64,000 nucleotides of DNA, taken from the NCBI RefSeq assembly GCF_003576345.1, contig NZ_QWGB01000014.1:341808-405807 (forward strand), given 5' to 3'. The DNA comes from Henriciella barbarensis. GTDB lineage: Bacteria; Pseudomonadota; Alphaproteobacteria; Caulobacterales; Hyphomonadaceae. The notes under the pieces were generated by a model that was given only the letters and a program-made list of their open reading frames with translations, ran no database searches and was not told where the DNA came from. The number at the start of each line of letters is the position of its first letter. Position 1 is the first letter of the stretch. Below, piece by piece: positions 46,427-53,751 of this stretch. A program made the translations under genes and the position numbers.

Positions 46427-47395
46427 TCAGCCCGACGTTACAAAGCCATCTGCAAAGCCAAGCTGGCGAAGGCTCGCGCGGGCCCTGTCTGCTGCGTCGC
46501 GCGACTGGAACGGGCCGACCATCACCCGGTGGTAGGTCTGACCTCTCACATTCGCAGCCTGGACACCGCTCGATAGTCCGCCGCCTATACCGCCTGCGAC
46601 ACTGCTGGCTTTGCTCGGCTCCGTGAACGAACCAACCTGCACATATAGAGAGCCTGTTGCGGGTGTTGGGGTGGCTTGCCGCTCGACTGGGCCTGGTCGT
46701 TCCACTGGGGCTGGCCGTTCGAAGTCAGCCTCAAAAAGCTGAGGCGCTGGCTCAGCCTCTATCGGCGCCGAGGAACTGACGCCTAGATACTCGACCGCGA
46801 CCTGCGCGCCGAATGGCCTCAATATCCCGAGCAGGTCGGCTGCGTCCGAAGAAAGCGTCAGCGTCTCCTCGCGCCGTGCGGCGGTCCGGCTCGTGATCTG
46901 CACCACGAGTTCGGCGTTGGTTTCCGGGTTGCGAACATGGGCAAGACTGTTGAGCGGTAAGGTCGGATGACCGGCAACCATGCGCCCATCAGAGCTAGAG
47001 AGCGCAGAAGAAATCGCGACATTATTCAGGATTGCGCCGTTCAGGTCGGGCAAAGCCGTTCCACTTACCTGAATGGGCTGTGCAGTAACTGGCGTGCGTA
47101 CGCTTCCCGGGTAGGAGAAATGAATTCTGCGACGGACTGCGGGCAAGGCGCCAGACCCGGTGTGCGTGACAGGGCCGCGCCAAGTATCTTGAACGGCTTT
47201 CGGGTTCAGTCGAGGTGTGGTGGTCCCGACCCTGGCAATGTTCCGCGTCGGTCTTGCCTGTTCGACAGAGCTGATGCGGACAAAGTCTATCGGTGCGGCG
47301 TCCCGTGGTCCGGCCTGGGCAGAAAGCGGAAGTATGGACACTAGAAGTGTTGTCGCTGCGAGCGCACGCAGACCAGTATTGGCGTTCAAAGCCAT
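46427..47395 (-). CDS. SPOR-domain protein with a degenerate RlpA-like barrel
   Basis: The 322-residue protein has a signal peptide (about 1-28). A region near 135-205 resembles the RlpA double-psi beta barrel: AGHPTLPLNSLAHV matches the His region and LLGILRPFGAQVAVEYLG the end. The catalytic NDRGPF is replaced by TSRTAA, so the key Asp is lost (S169). The ASWYG motif is also absent. A SPOR domain (about 248-322) would still bind denuded septal glycan. It is most likely a paralogue of the neighbouring rlpA that lost lytic activity. Confidence 0.75.
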   Translation of the reverse strand: MALNANTGLRALAATTLLVSILPLSAQAGPRDAAPIDFVRISSVEQARPTRNIARVGTTTPRLNPKAVQDTWRGPVTHTGSGALPAVRRRIHFSYPGSVRTPVTAQPIQVSGTALPDLNGAILNNVAISSALSSSDGRMVAGHPTLPLNSLAHVRNPETNAELVVQITSRTAARREETLTLSSDAADLLGILRPFGAQVAVEYLGVSSSAPIEAEPAPQLFEADFERPAPVERPGPVERQATPTPATGSLYVQVGSFTEPSKASSVAGGIGGGLSSGVQAANVRGQTYHRVMVGPFQSRDAADRARASLRQLGFADGFVTSG

Positions 47396-47563
47396 GGCAA
47401 CCTCGTTCTGAAGTCATATTTTCGTGTCCGACATTCTGCCGACGCACGGACCGATTTATTCGGTCATGGATGAAGCTAGCCCAGCAAGGTAGAAATCTCT
47501 TGAAGCCTAACTGAAAGTTCTGGCCTTTTGCGGTAGGGTTTTGATTACGAAATGGCCCCTGCT

Positions 47564-48682
47564 CTATCGGCTGACGATGAAGCCTTCACCGAGCCCGAGC
47601 GATTTCAGGTTCTGCCTCGCCAGCTCGCCTGCTTCGCGCGTTGCGAATGGGCCCGCGAAGACACGGAAATAATCGGCATTGTTGATCCGGACAGCTTCAA
47701 TATCGGTCTCGAAACTTGATGCGATACGCTGCGAGACATCCTGGGCATTATTGATCCGAGTGAACGAGCCAACTTGCACATAAAGCTGCGGCCCGCTTGC
47801 AGGCATCGGCTCCGAGGCTTGTATCGGCGCTGATGGCGACGGCTCGGGAATGGCGGCGAGATCGCTCGCCTGAACCGGGCGCAGATCGCTTGGTTGAGGC
47901 TGGTAGCTGGCGAACTGGTCTGGTGCAGCGCTAGTTGGCGGCGTGGCGGGCGCTGGAGCAGACGCTGGGGCCGGATTGCTGAGATTAGCCGGCGTCGGAG
48001 CTGATTTGCCGGGATCAGGAACGCCCAGTGACGGCTCAACCCCGCCAAGGAGTGTGTCGTCGTAGAGCGTGGGCTGGTTTCCCCTGCCCTCCGGCTCAGG
48101 CCAGCTGCGGGTCGCGGCGTGGGCTGCGTATTGATCGGGTGCGTCGTACTGTACGGTCTGTTTCGTTGGCGCCGGACCGAGATAGTCAAGTGTGACGGTC
48201 GCTACCCCCTGCTCCAGCATGCCGAGTGTTTCTGCAGCGCGGCGCGACAGATCAATGATGCGTCCGCCTGTAAACGGACCACGATCATTGACGCGAACGA
48301 CAATCTCCCTGCCATTTGACTGGTTTGTAACCTTTACGAGGCTTGGCAATGGGAGGCTTGGGTGAGCCGCTGTCAGCTGCGCCGCATCAAATATCTCGCC
48401 GCTCGCCGTTGGCCTGCCATTGAAGGCACGTCCATACCACGACGCCTTGCCGCTCTCCTTGGCAGCGACGAAAGACGATTTCGTACTTGCCGGGTTGAGG
48501 AGCGGCGCCGAAAGGTCCAGCGCACTGCCCCGCTGCGATATATCAAAATCTACGGCGTCTGCTGAAGATGGCAGCGCGGCCATACAAAGGGTGATGGCAC
48601 TTGTAAAAAGGCGGGCTGACACAGGAATCGATGTCACTCTAGGACCTCGTTTGATGCGCGGGTTAAGCTCTGGCCGAAGCAT
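47564..48682 (-). CDS. rlpA: Septal lytic transglycosylase RlpA with C-terminal SPOR domain
   Basis: RlpA cuts glycan strands lacking stem peptides at the septum. The 372-residue protein has a signal peptide (about 20-43). The double-psi barrel has KASWYGRAFNGRPTASGE, H107 in TAAHPSLPL and D133 in VNDRGPF, matching the catalytic His/Asp pair of characterised RlpA. A Pro/Ala/Ser-rich linker (175-290) leads to a SPOR domain (about 295-372). It lies next to its degenerate paralogue and the dacA gene. Confidence 0.94.
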   Translation of the reverse strand: MLRPELNPRIKRGPRVTSIPVSARLFTSAITLCMAALPSSADAVDFDISQRGSALDLSAPLLNPASTKSSFVAAKESGKASWYGRAFNGRPTASGEIFDAAQLTAAHPSLPLPSLVKVTNQSNGREIVVRVNDRGPFTGGRIIDLSRRAAETLGMLEQGVATVTLDYLGPAPTKQTVQYDAPDQYAAHAATRSWPEPEGRGNQPTLYDDTLLGGVEPSLGVPDPGKSAPTPANLSNPAPASAPAPATPPTSAAPDQFASYQPQPSDLRPVQASDLAAIPEPSPSAPIQASEPMPASGPQLYVQVGSFTRINNAQDVSQRIASSFETDIEAVRINNADYFRVFAGPFATREAGELARQNLKSLGLGEGFIVSR

Positions 48683-48863
48683 GCTTGCGCAAACATCGGC
48701 TCAACTAGCCTCCCCAGTGGTTCAAATTACGGTGCAAATTCCAAACAAAGTGTTTCTTTGATCAGGATCCTGAGCAGTCAGGTCGCTTCAGATTACGGCG
48801 GAAATGAGGTTCAGCACTGCTATTGCATTTTGCGCCGTGATGCCCGAAACAGACGCCCGCCGC

Positions 48864-48953
48864 GGAGGGATGGCAGAGTGGTTGAATGCACTAGTCTTGA
48901 AAACTAGCGAGCGTGCAAGCGTTCCCGGGGTTCGAATCCCCGTCCCTCCGCCA
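48864..48953 (+). tRNA. tRNA-Ser (anticodon UGA)
   Basis: Acceptor GGAGGGA pairs with TCCCTCC. The anticodon arm CTAGT-CTTGAAA-ACTAG gives TGA. A long type II variable arm, T-loop GTTCGAATC and encoded CCA are present, in 90 nt. It is the last core-like gene before the accessory region and could have served as an integration site. Confidence 0.96.
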
Positions 48954-48993
48954 CACACATTCGAATTTGAAGACTAGATCTGGCAAATTCACG

Positions 48994-49020
48994 AAAAGCC
49001 CGCCACTGGCGGGCTTTTTC
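48994..49020. terminator. Intrinsic terminator downstream of tRNA-Ser
   Basis: AAAAGCCCGCC (48994-49004) pairs with GGCGGGCTTTT (49008-49018) through a 3-nt loop, followed by further T residues. It can act on either strand. Confidence 0.9.
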
Positions 49021-49237
49021 ATGCCTTGCGGTCTCTACTTTCCGAGAAATCCCTGATCAGCCGCGGAATACTCTCCGAAGTCTCTACCCGGCAATTTCGC
49101 CAGATCTCTTAGCGGGCATTTTCGCTGTTATCGCCCAATTTACAGCGAAATTGCTCATGTTTACAGGGAAACGTAGACACTTAGGGCTGGAAAGCCGCGT
49201 GTTTACAGCGCTCTACAGCCAAATTCCCTGCGCGGAA

Positions 49238-49313
49238 TAACAGGGAATTTTTCGACCCGTAACAGGGAAAATCGTTATCAATAACAGGGAATATCGGCGA
49301 GCGGATCAGGGAA
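49238..49313 (+). repeat. Four-copy 22-bp iteron-like array
   Basis: TAACAGGGAA occurs at 49238, 49260 and 49282, and a diverged copy (GATCAGGGAA) at 49304, at an exact period of 22 bp. The core CAGGGAA is invariant in all four; repeats 1-3 continue with an A/T-rich stretch and TCG. An extra TTTACAGGGAA (49160-49170) and several TTTACAGC motifs (49139, 49202) lie in the same intergenic stretch 49,021-49,305, which otherwise holds no gene. Similar arrays act as protein-binding iterons at replication origins or recombination sites. Confidence 0.8.
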
Positions 49314-50067
49314 CCTCAAAGCCGAACTTTTCAGCCTGGCGATCCCAGTCCAGCGGAAGGTCAGATCGCAGGATTCTCTCCAGGCTCAGATCCGCAGGCT
49401 GCCGGCCATCAAGAATAGCTTTGGTGATCGCCGGCGACAGGAAGGCGAGCTTCAAACGCTGCCGAAGCGGCGACGGTGTCCAACCTATACTTTTTGCGAT
49501 GTCGGATAGCGAAGAGCCGTCACGCCATGCCTTCATCCAGACATGCGCCTTAGCGATGGCATTGATGAGCGTTGTATCCCGCTGCGGCGCTGCAGCACCC
49601 AGCAGGAGCACGGTCTCAACGCCGCGCCTCTTCATCACGAACGCTTCGGTGTGGACCAGCGCCTCGTTCAACAGCTCGCTTGCATCAATGCCTATGTTCT
49701 TCGAGAGAGCTTGGGCATCTATCTTGAGCTCCAACTGACCTGCCCTGACCTCAATCCTATCGAGCAAACCAAAGCAGTGTTTCCAGGTCGAAGAGCTTGG
49801 CGGCTCAAGTTGCCCAAGCGCTGCAGACACTTTGGAGTAGCTATTTGCGCTCGGGTTGCGGAGCAGCTTGTCCGGCGCAGATGTCGCCCAGTTGTTGAAA
49901 GCCTTAGCGACCGCCTTCTCCAGTTTTGCAGCCGGCAACCGCCATCCATAGGATCCCTCACTCTTTTGCGCCATCAAACTTCGCGAGACATAATAGCGCC
50001 ACCGGCGTCCTTTCGAACTGGCATAGGTCGGCGTCAGTCGGTCGCCATTCTCGTCTTTTTTGGAAGC
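49306..50067 (-). pseudogene. C-terminal remnant of a large serine recombinase
   Basis: The frame reads DENGDRLTPTYASSKGRRW, then RYYVSRSL, the zinc-ribbon-flanking region of large serine recombinases. It continues to the C-terminal helices AIAKAHVWMKAWRDG and RQRLKLAFLSPAITKAILDG typical of recombinases from DUF3489/DUF2924 elements. The N-terminal catalytic resolvase domain is missing. Upstream, at about 50055-50062, the frame joins the start of a DUF2924 gene. A TTG at 49977 allows a 223-residue product, but it would have no catalytic serine. Confidence 0.75.
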
Positions 50068-50159
50068 TCATTCGAACTGACCTCTGCCCACAAGGCGAGG
50101 AGGTCCCCGCGGGTCAGATCCCGCAGGGCTTCCAGTTCACTTGGTATTGAAATCGCCAT
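50034..50159 (-). pseudogene. Truncated DUF2924 gene fused to recombinase remnant
   Basis: A 41-residue frame starts at ATG 50159 and overlaps the DUF3489 stop as ATGA. It begins MAISIPSELEALRDLTRGDL, which resembles the N-terminus of DUF2924 proteins. After about 35 residues it passes into out-of-frame recombinase sequence and stops. A deletion between the two genes explains the join. Family assignment rests on context and short similarity. Confidence 0.55.
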
Positions 50160-50398
50160 CAGGCCTTCTCCAGCCGGTAGCGGGCATACCGCCCGCCCTC
50201 CTCTGGTGGCAGCTTTTCCAACTTTCTATCGCCGGCGCGAACACGCGTCAGTGCCGCCCGTACTGTGTGAGGCAGCCAGTAAAGGGCTTCCGACATCTCG
50301 TTGACGGTGGCGCCCTCCGCTTTGTCGAGCAGCTGGATCAACTGCTCGCGCTTGGTGAGAGGTTTCTTCTTCGATTGGGTCTTGGTTGTTTTGGCCAT
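50159..50398 (-). CDS. DUF3489 domain protein
   Basis: The 79-residue protein starts at ATG 50398 behind a strong AAGGAGG. The frame is open upstream, but this site decides the start. A Lys/Thr-rich N-terminus leads to KREQLIQLLDKAEGATVNEM and LPHTVRAALTRVR, a helix-turn-helix-like fold typical of DUF3489. Such proteins accompany DUF2924 and serine recombinases on mobile elements. The role is unknown. Confidence 0.8.
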   Translation of the reverse strand: MAKTTKTQSKKKPLTKREQLIQLLDKAEGATVNEMSEALYWLPHTVRAALTRVRAGDRKLEKLPPEEGGRYARYRLEKA

Positions 50399-50543
50399 TT
50401 GGCCCTCCTTCAGTTTCGCTGAGAGCGTCACTTCGCTCCCACCGACTGAAGGCCCGACCTTTCCGAAGGTTCGGGCAGCGCGCTCTTTCTGTTCTGGCGC
50501 TTGCACAATGACGCTCTGTTGCGCGCCGAAGTCCAGTCGAAAA

Positions 50544-50756
50544 TCAGCTGTCCGGTCGATTTTTCCGATGAGCGTCCAGCGCGCTCTCTGCAAGCTCTAC
50601 CGCCTTGCGGGCATTTGCGATTGAAAGCGCCGCCAGCTGCTCGAACATCAAACCGCAAAGTTTCGGCGATTGAGCCTGGACAGCCGCTTCATGCGCGTCT
50701 TCCAGTACCGTCGTCACATCTGCCATGAGCTTTTGCGGGAGGTCGTTTCGAGCCAT
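50544..50756 (-). CDS. Small helical protein of unknown function
   Basis: A 70-residue frame, MARNDLPQKLMADVTTVLED onward, is predominantly helical and ends KNRPDS. No family was recognised. It lies upstream of the DUF3489 gene on the same strand and could belong to the same mobile element. Codon use and the lack of an overlapping competitor make it plausible. Confidence 0.5.
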   Translation of the reverse strand: MARNDLPQKLMADVTTVLEDAHEAAVQAQSPKLCGLMFEQLAALSIANARKAVELAESALDAHRKNRPDS

Positions 50757-50873
50757 GACCCGACGAATGCTCTAAATGGCGTGTCAGTCCAGACACTGTA
50801 AGACTGCTAGATCCCGGAAGCGGTCATTAGGCATCCCGTCCAGACCTATATTCTCAGCAACAGAAACGTTGGA

Positions 50874-51668
50874 CTAGCAACGATTCGAGTCGAACATCGC
50901 CTCCGATTGTGGCCAGATCATCGTCAGCACTTCGCGAGAGAGGGGGGCGGCTGACGATCCTGATATCACCGAATGAGCGTAAACACCGTGCTGTTCGGCG
51001 TCGTACCGACCGAAGAAGGCGCTAGCCGGGCAAAGTGCGCGTCCCCGCGCTTCTTCCGCTTTTCCAAACAGGAGATCAAGAACGTCCGTGTCGGGATCGT
51101 GGTCCTTTTTGGGCGCCCAGCTATCCGGCCAGAGGCGAGATCCCCGATACCATTTGCGGCCATTCTGTCCCCAGCAGATCAACATCGACAATCCAGGATC
51201 GAGATTGACGTAGCGCAGAGCCGTCGCCTTCCGGCTCGCATCGAACGCTTCTGAAAGCTCTCCAATCGATTTGAACGACGGTTTGGAAAACGCGCGCAGG
51301 CGTGGTTCGAACATGTAGCGCGGCATCAAAAGTTCAGCCGCATACTGATCGGCTTGTCTTTCCTTCGACTTTGCCCGTCCATTGACCGCGCCGATATCCT
51401 GTTTGGCGCAATAAAGACGCTGATTGCGGTGATGGTGCCAATGCCCCAATTCATGACTGAGAGAAAATCGAGCGCGCTTTTCGCCATAGCGATCGTCGAT
51501 TGTAATGACTGCGCGATCGCGAATGCCCGTGACCCGAGCTTCGCACGACTCCATGCGCTTGTACTTTACCTTCGCACCCACGGCGAAGGCCAGAACTTCA
51601 AGATCGATGTCGCCAGGATCAGTAATGCCATAGCGTTGCAGCAATTCTTCCGATGGCGACATACGCGT
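50874..51668 (-). CDS. ImmA/IrrE family metallo-endopeptidase
   Basis: The protein has the zinc motif HELGH at about residues 72-76 (FSLSHELGHWHHH) and the downstream acidic helix KERQADQYAAELLMP. Both are characteristic of ImmA/IrrE (COG2856) proteases, which cleave repressors in phages, ICEBs1 and radiation-response regulators. A start codon for the frame overlaps the end of the preceding gene (51,668-51,671). No XRE partner is in this operon; the co-expressed sigma-like protein is the obvious candidate target. That is inference. Confidence 0.88.
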   Translation of the reverse strand, partial: TRMSPSEELLQRYGITDPGDIDLEVLAFAVGAKVKYKRMESCEARVTGIRDRAVITIDDRYGEKRARFSLSHELGHWHHHRNQRLYCAKQDIGAVNGRAKSKERQADQYAAELLMPRYMFEPRLRAFSKPSFKSIGELSEAFDASRKATALRYVNLDPGLSMLICWGQNGRKWYRGSRLWPDSWAPKKDHDPDTDVLDLLFGKAEEARGRALCPASAFFGRYDAEQHGVYAHSVISGSSAAPLSREVLTMIWPQSEAMFDSNRC

Positions 51669-52087
51669 CATGCGTCATTATCTCCGGCAAGCTCATAACC
51701 AAGCTCCAATAAGTCGTTCGCGTAATCGATAACTTCGCTGTCAGGCATCGCGCCTGACTTGGCGTTGCGCGCCGCCTGCGTCAGCTCGGGCAGTTCTTTT
51801 GCGGCGCGCTCGACGAGTGCGCGCGCTTCCTCCGCGCTCAATGATGACCTTTGCGCTGATATGCGTTGCTGGGCTTTCATTTCAGCTCTGACCTTGGCCA
51901 GATCCTTCTGCCCGGCCTTCATGCGTGCGCTGTCAGCCAGGCTGTCAAACGCCTTGCCGGCATCTTCCGGCCGCACCCCTTCGGACTCCAGCTCCGCCAA
52001 AACCTCCTCATCACTCATATTGAGGATCGCATCAGCGACAGTGTCCGCAAGATCCAACAATTGATCGCGTTTCGATTTGGCTGTCAT
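51668..52087 (-). CDS. Helical protein of unknown function, between sigma-like and ImmA genes
   Basis: The 139-residue protein starts at ATG 52087 behind GGAGGGAC. It is almost all helical and charged: KRDQLLDLADTVADAILN, then a middle region of Lys/Arg/Glu heptads (KDLAKVRAEMKAQQRI) and an acidic C-terminus. No family was recognised. Four-base overlaps with both neighbours show translational coupling. The size and charge are compatible with an anti-sigma or adaptor role, which remains speculation. Confidence 0.75.
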   Translation of the reverse strand: MTAKSKRDQLLDLADTVADAILNMSDEEVLAELESEGVRPEDAGKAFDSLADSARMKAGQKDLAKVRAEMKAQQRISAQRSSLSAEEARALVERAAKELPELTQAARNAKSGAMPDSEVIDYANDLLELGYELAGDNDA

Positions 52088-52683
52088 GAGTCCCTCCGTT
52101 GTTTTCCAAAGCGATCCATCATGCGCGAGATGCGCTTGTGGATCGTCGCAAGCTCCTTCTTTGTGACGCCCGCGAGATCGCACAGCTCCTGACCCCGAAG
52201 ACCATCCATTGAACCCAGCAGGACGAGCTCCGTTTTCTCGCACTCGTTGCACTGTTCGCTGAGAAATACCTGGAAGGCGGCGTCGCGTTCAGCGCCAATC
52301 AATATGTCCTCAGGGGATGCGATATTCGGGTCTTCGACATTCGCTGCAAACAAATCGTATTTGGCGCTCGTCACTTCGAGCGCATGCGCTTCGTGCCGCC
52401 GTTTGCGCCATTCCGTGCGGTTGCTTGCAAGCGACCGCATTACATTCTTCATGAAGACCAGAGCATCCACATCTGCGGGGCAGGTCCGCCTGTGTTTCCC
52501 GTCGGTTTCGTGAACCTTCATGATGGCTTCCTGCAGCAAATCGTCTGCATCCATATCGCCGGCGACGGCAGCGTATTTGCGGGCGATCATGCGCAACTTT
52601 TGTTTGTCGACATCGCTCAGCGCGTCGAGTTCATCGAGAAGCTCCTGAGGCTCCTTTCTCTGTTTTGGCTCGGCTACGCTCAA
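52084..52683 (-). CDS. RNA polymerase sigma-70-like factor (ECF-like)
   Basis: The start is TTG 52683, behind AAGGAGGGCGATCCG. The 199-residue protein has a region-2-like segment with DMDADDLLQEAIMKVHET and a basic strand VMRSLASNRTEWRKRR. A region-4-like helix-turn-helix lies near the C-terminus (GLRGQELCDLAGVTKKELAT). This two-domain layout fits small sigma factors, although region 2 is diverged. It is the first gene of the minus-strand operon that faces the ubiquitin-like operon. Confidence 0.75.
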   Translation of the reverse strand: MSVAEPKQRKEPQELLDELDALSDVDKQKLRMIARKYAAVAGDMDADDLLQEAIMKVHETDGKHRRTCPADVDALVFMKNVMRSLASNRTEWRKRRHEAHALEVTSAKYDLFAANVEDPNIASPEDILIGAERDAAFQVFLSEQCNECEKTELVLLGSMDGLRGQELCDLAGVTKKELATIHKRISRMMDRFGKQRRDS

Positions 52684-52738
52684 CGGATCGCCCTCCTTGA
52701 TACAGCTCCATATGGGTAGGCGCGCCAATCACGCCAAT

Positions 52739-52773
52739 TCGGACAGAATTGAGAAATAAATTTTCGTGTCCGA
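52739..52773. promoter_or_regulatory. Candidate dyad operator between the divergent operons
   Basis: TCGGACA (52739-52745) and TGTCCGA (52767-52773) form a 7-bp inverted repeat separated by 21 bp of A/T-rich sequence, in the 160-bp gap between the sigma-like and ubiquitin-like operons. A shared regulator could control both directions. No protein has been tied to it. Confidence 0.4.
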
Positions 52774-52845
52774 GTCCTCATGTCCCGCAAGCCTCTGTTG
52801 TTGTGAGCACACCTCGCCACAGCAACCAGGAAAGGCATTGCCGCC

Positions 52846-53751
52846 ATGACAGACGAAAACCTTTATGTTGATCTTGAAGACTGCGCCCGCAGCGGCGCAT
52901 CCGCCACTGGCGCGACCCATTTCCGGGTGCGCGTCGATGACGCCCGTCATAAGATTGATGATCCCAAGCCGACCGGACGGCAGCTCCTGAAACTGGCCAG
53001 CAAAACGCCAGTCGAAGAACACCTGCTGTTCCTCTTACTCCGCGGAGGCGGTCTTGAGGAAATCCAGCTGGACGAAACGGTCGATCTGACGCGTCCGGGC
53101 GCAGAACGCTTCCTCAGCTTCAATAGTGCAGCATCATTCAGGCTCGAACTTGATGGCGAGCGGTTTGAATGGGGCGCAAAACTGATCACGGGGTTGAAAC
53201 TTAAACATCTGGCTGGCGTCGATCCCGCCTGCTACGCGCTCTGGCGCGAAGTCCGGGGCGGGGAGGACGAGCCGATCAATGACGATCAGATCATCGATCT
53301 CGGTGAAGACGGTCTGGAGCGTTTCTTCACCGTTATAGAAAAAACGACAGCGGGCGATTTCGCCAGCGGCGGAGTTCTGCCCCGCCGCGACGCTACCTAT
53401 TTGGCCGACCATGATCTCGCTCACGAGGTTCGGGTGAGCGGCGATCAGACAGGCCTCATGCTGCTCAAACACTCATTGCCCAGCGGCGTTTTTGACGCCG
53501 ACGCTGCGGACATTTTGATCGTGCTTCCGCCTGGTTATCCCGATACGTCGCCCGACATGTTCTACTGCAATCCATGGCTGCGGCTGGCTGGATCCGGGCG
53601 GTATCCGAAATGCGCCGATTACGCCCACCAGTTTGACGGCGTCTCTTGGCAGCGCTGGTCACGGCACAACAATAACTGGCGTCCTGGCAAGGATGGTATC
53701 TGGACCATGCTTAAACGCATCGAATGCGCCATCCGTGAGGCCGCACATTGA
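52846..53751 (+). CDS. Two ubiquitin-like domains fused to an E2-like domain (multiubiquitin/E2 protein)
   Basis: The 301-residue protein has two beta-grasp-like modules, at about 26-92 (FRVRVDDARHKIDDPKPTG) and 97-165 (SFRLELDGERFEWGAKLITG), matching the bacterial multiubiquitin domain. The C-terminal part (about 178-301) resembles the prokaryotic E2 family E: YPDTSPDMFY and NNWRPGKDGIW correspond to conserved E2 segments. Candidate cysteines are C241 and C256. AGGAAAGG precedes the ATG. The next gene, JAB-E1, begins within its stop (TGATG). Confidence 0.85.
   Translation: MTDENLYVDLEDCARSGASATGATHFRVRVDDARHKIDDPKPTGRQLLKLASKTPVEEHLLFLLLRGGGLEEIQLDETVDLTRPGAERFLSFNSAASFRLELDGERFEWGAKLITGLKLKHLAGVDPACYALWREVRGGEDEPINDDQIIDLGEDGLERFFTVIEKTTAGDFASGGVLPRRDATYLADHDLAHEVRVSGDQTGLMLLKHSLPSGVFDADAADILIVLPPGYPDTSPDMFYCNPWLRLAGSGRYPKCADYAHQFDGVSWQRWSRHNNNWRPGKDGIWTMLKRIECAIREAAH

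Noticed and set aside
48930..48953. Repeat of tRNA-Ser 3' end as an att site
   Set aside because: I found no matching copy elsewhere in the window, so no second attachment site can be claimed.
49238..49313. 22-bp repeats considered as a CRISPR array
   Set aside because: Repeats are too short and contiguous, spacers are not unique insert-sized, and there are no cas genes.
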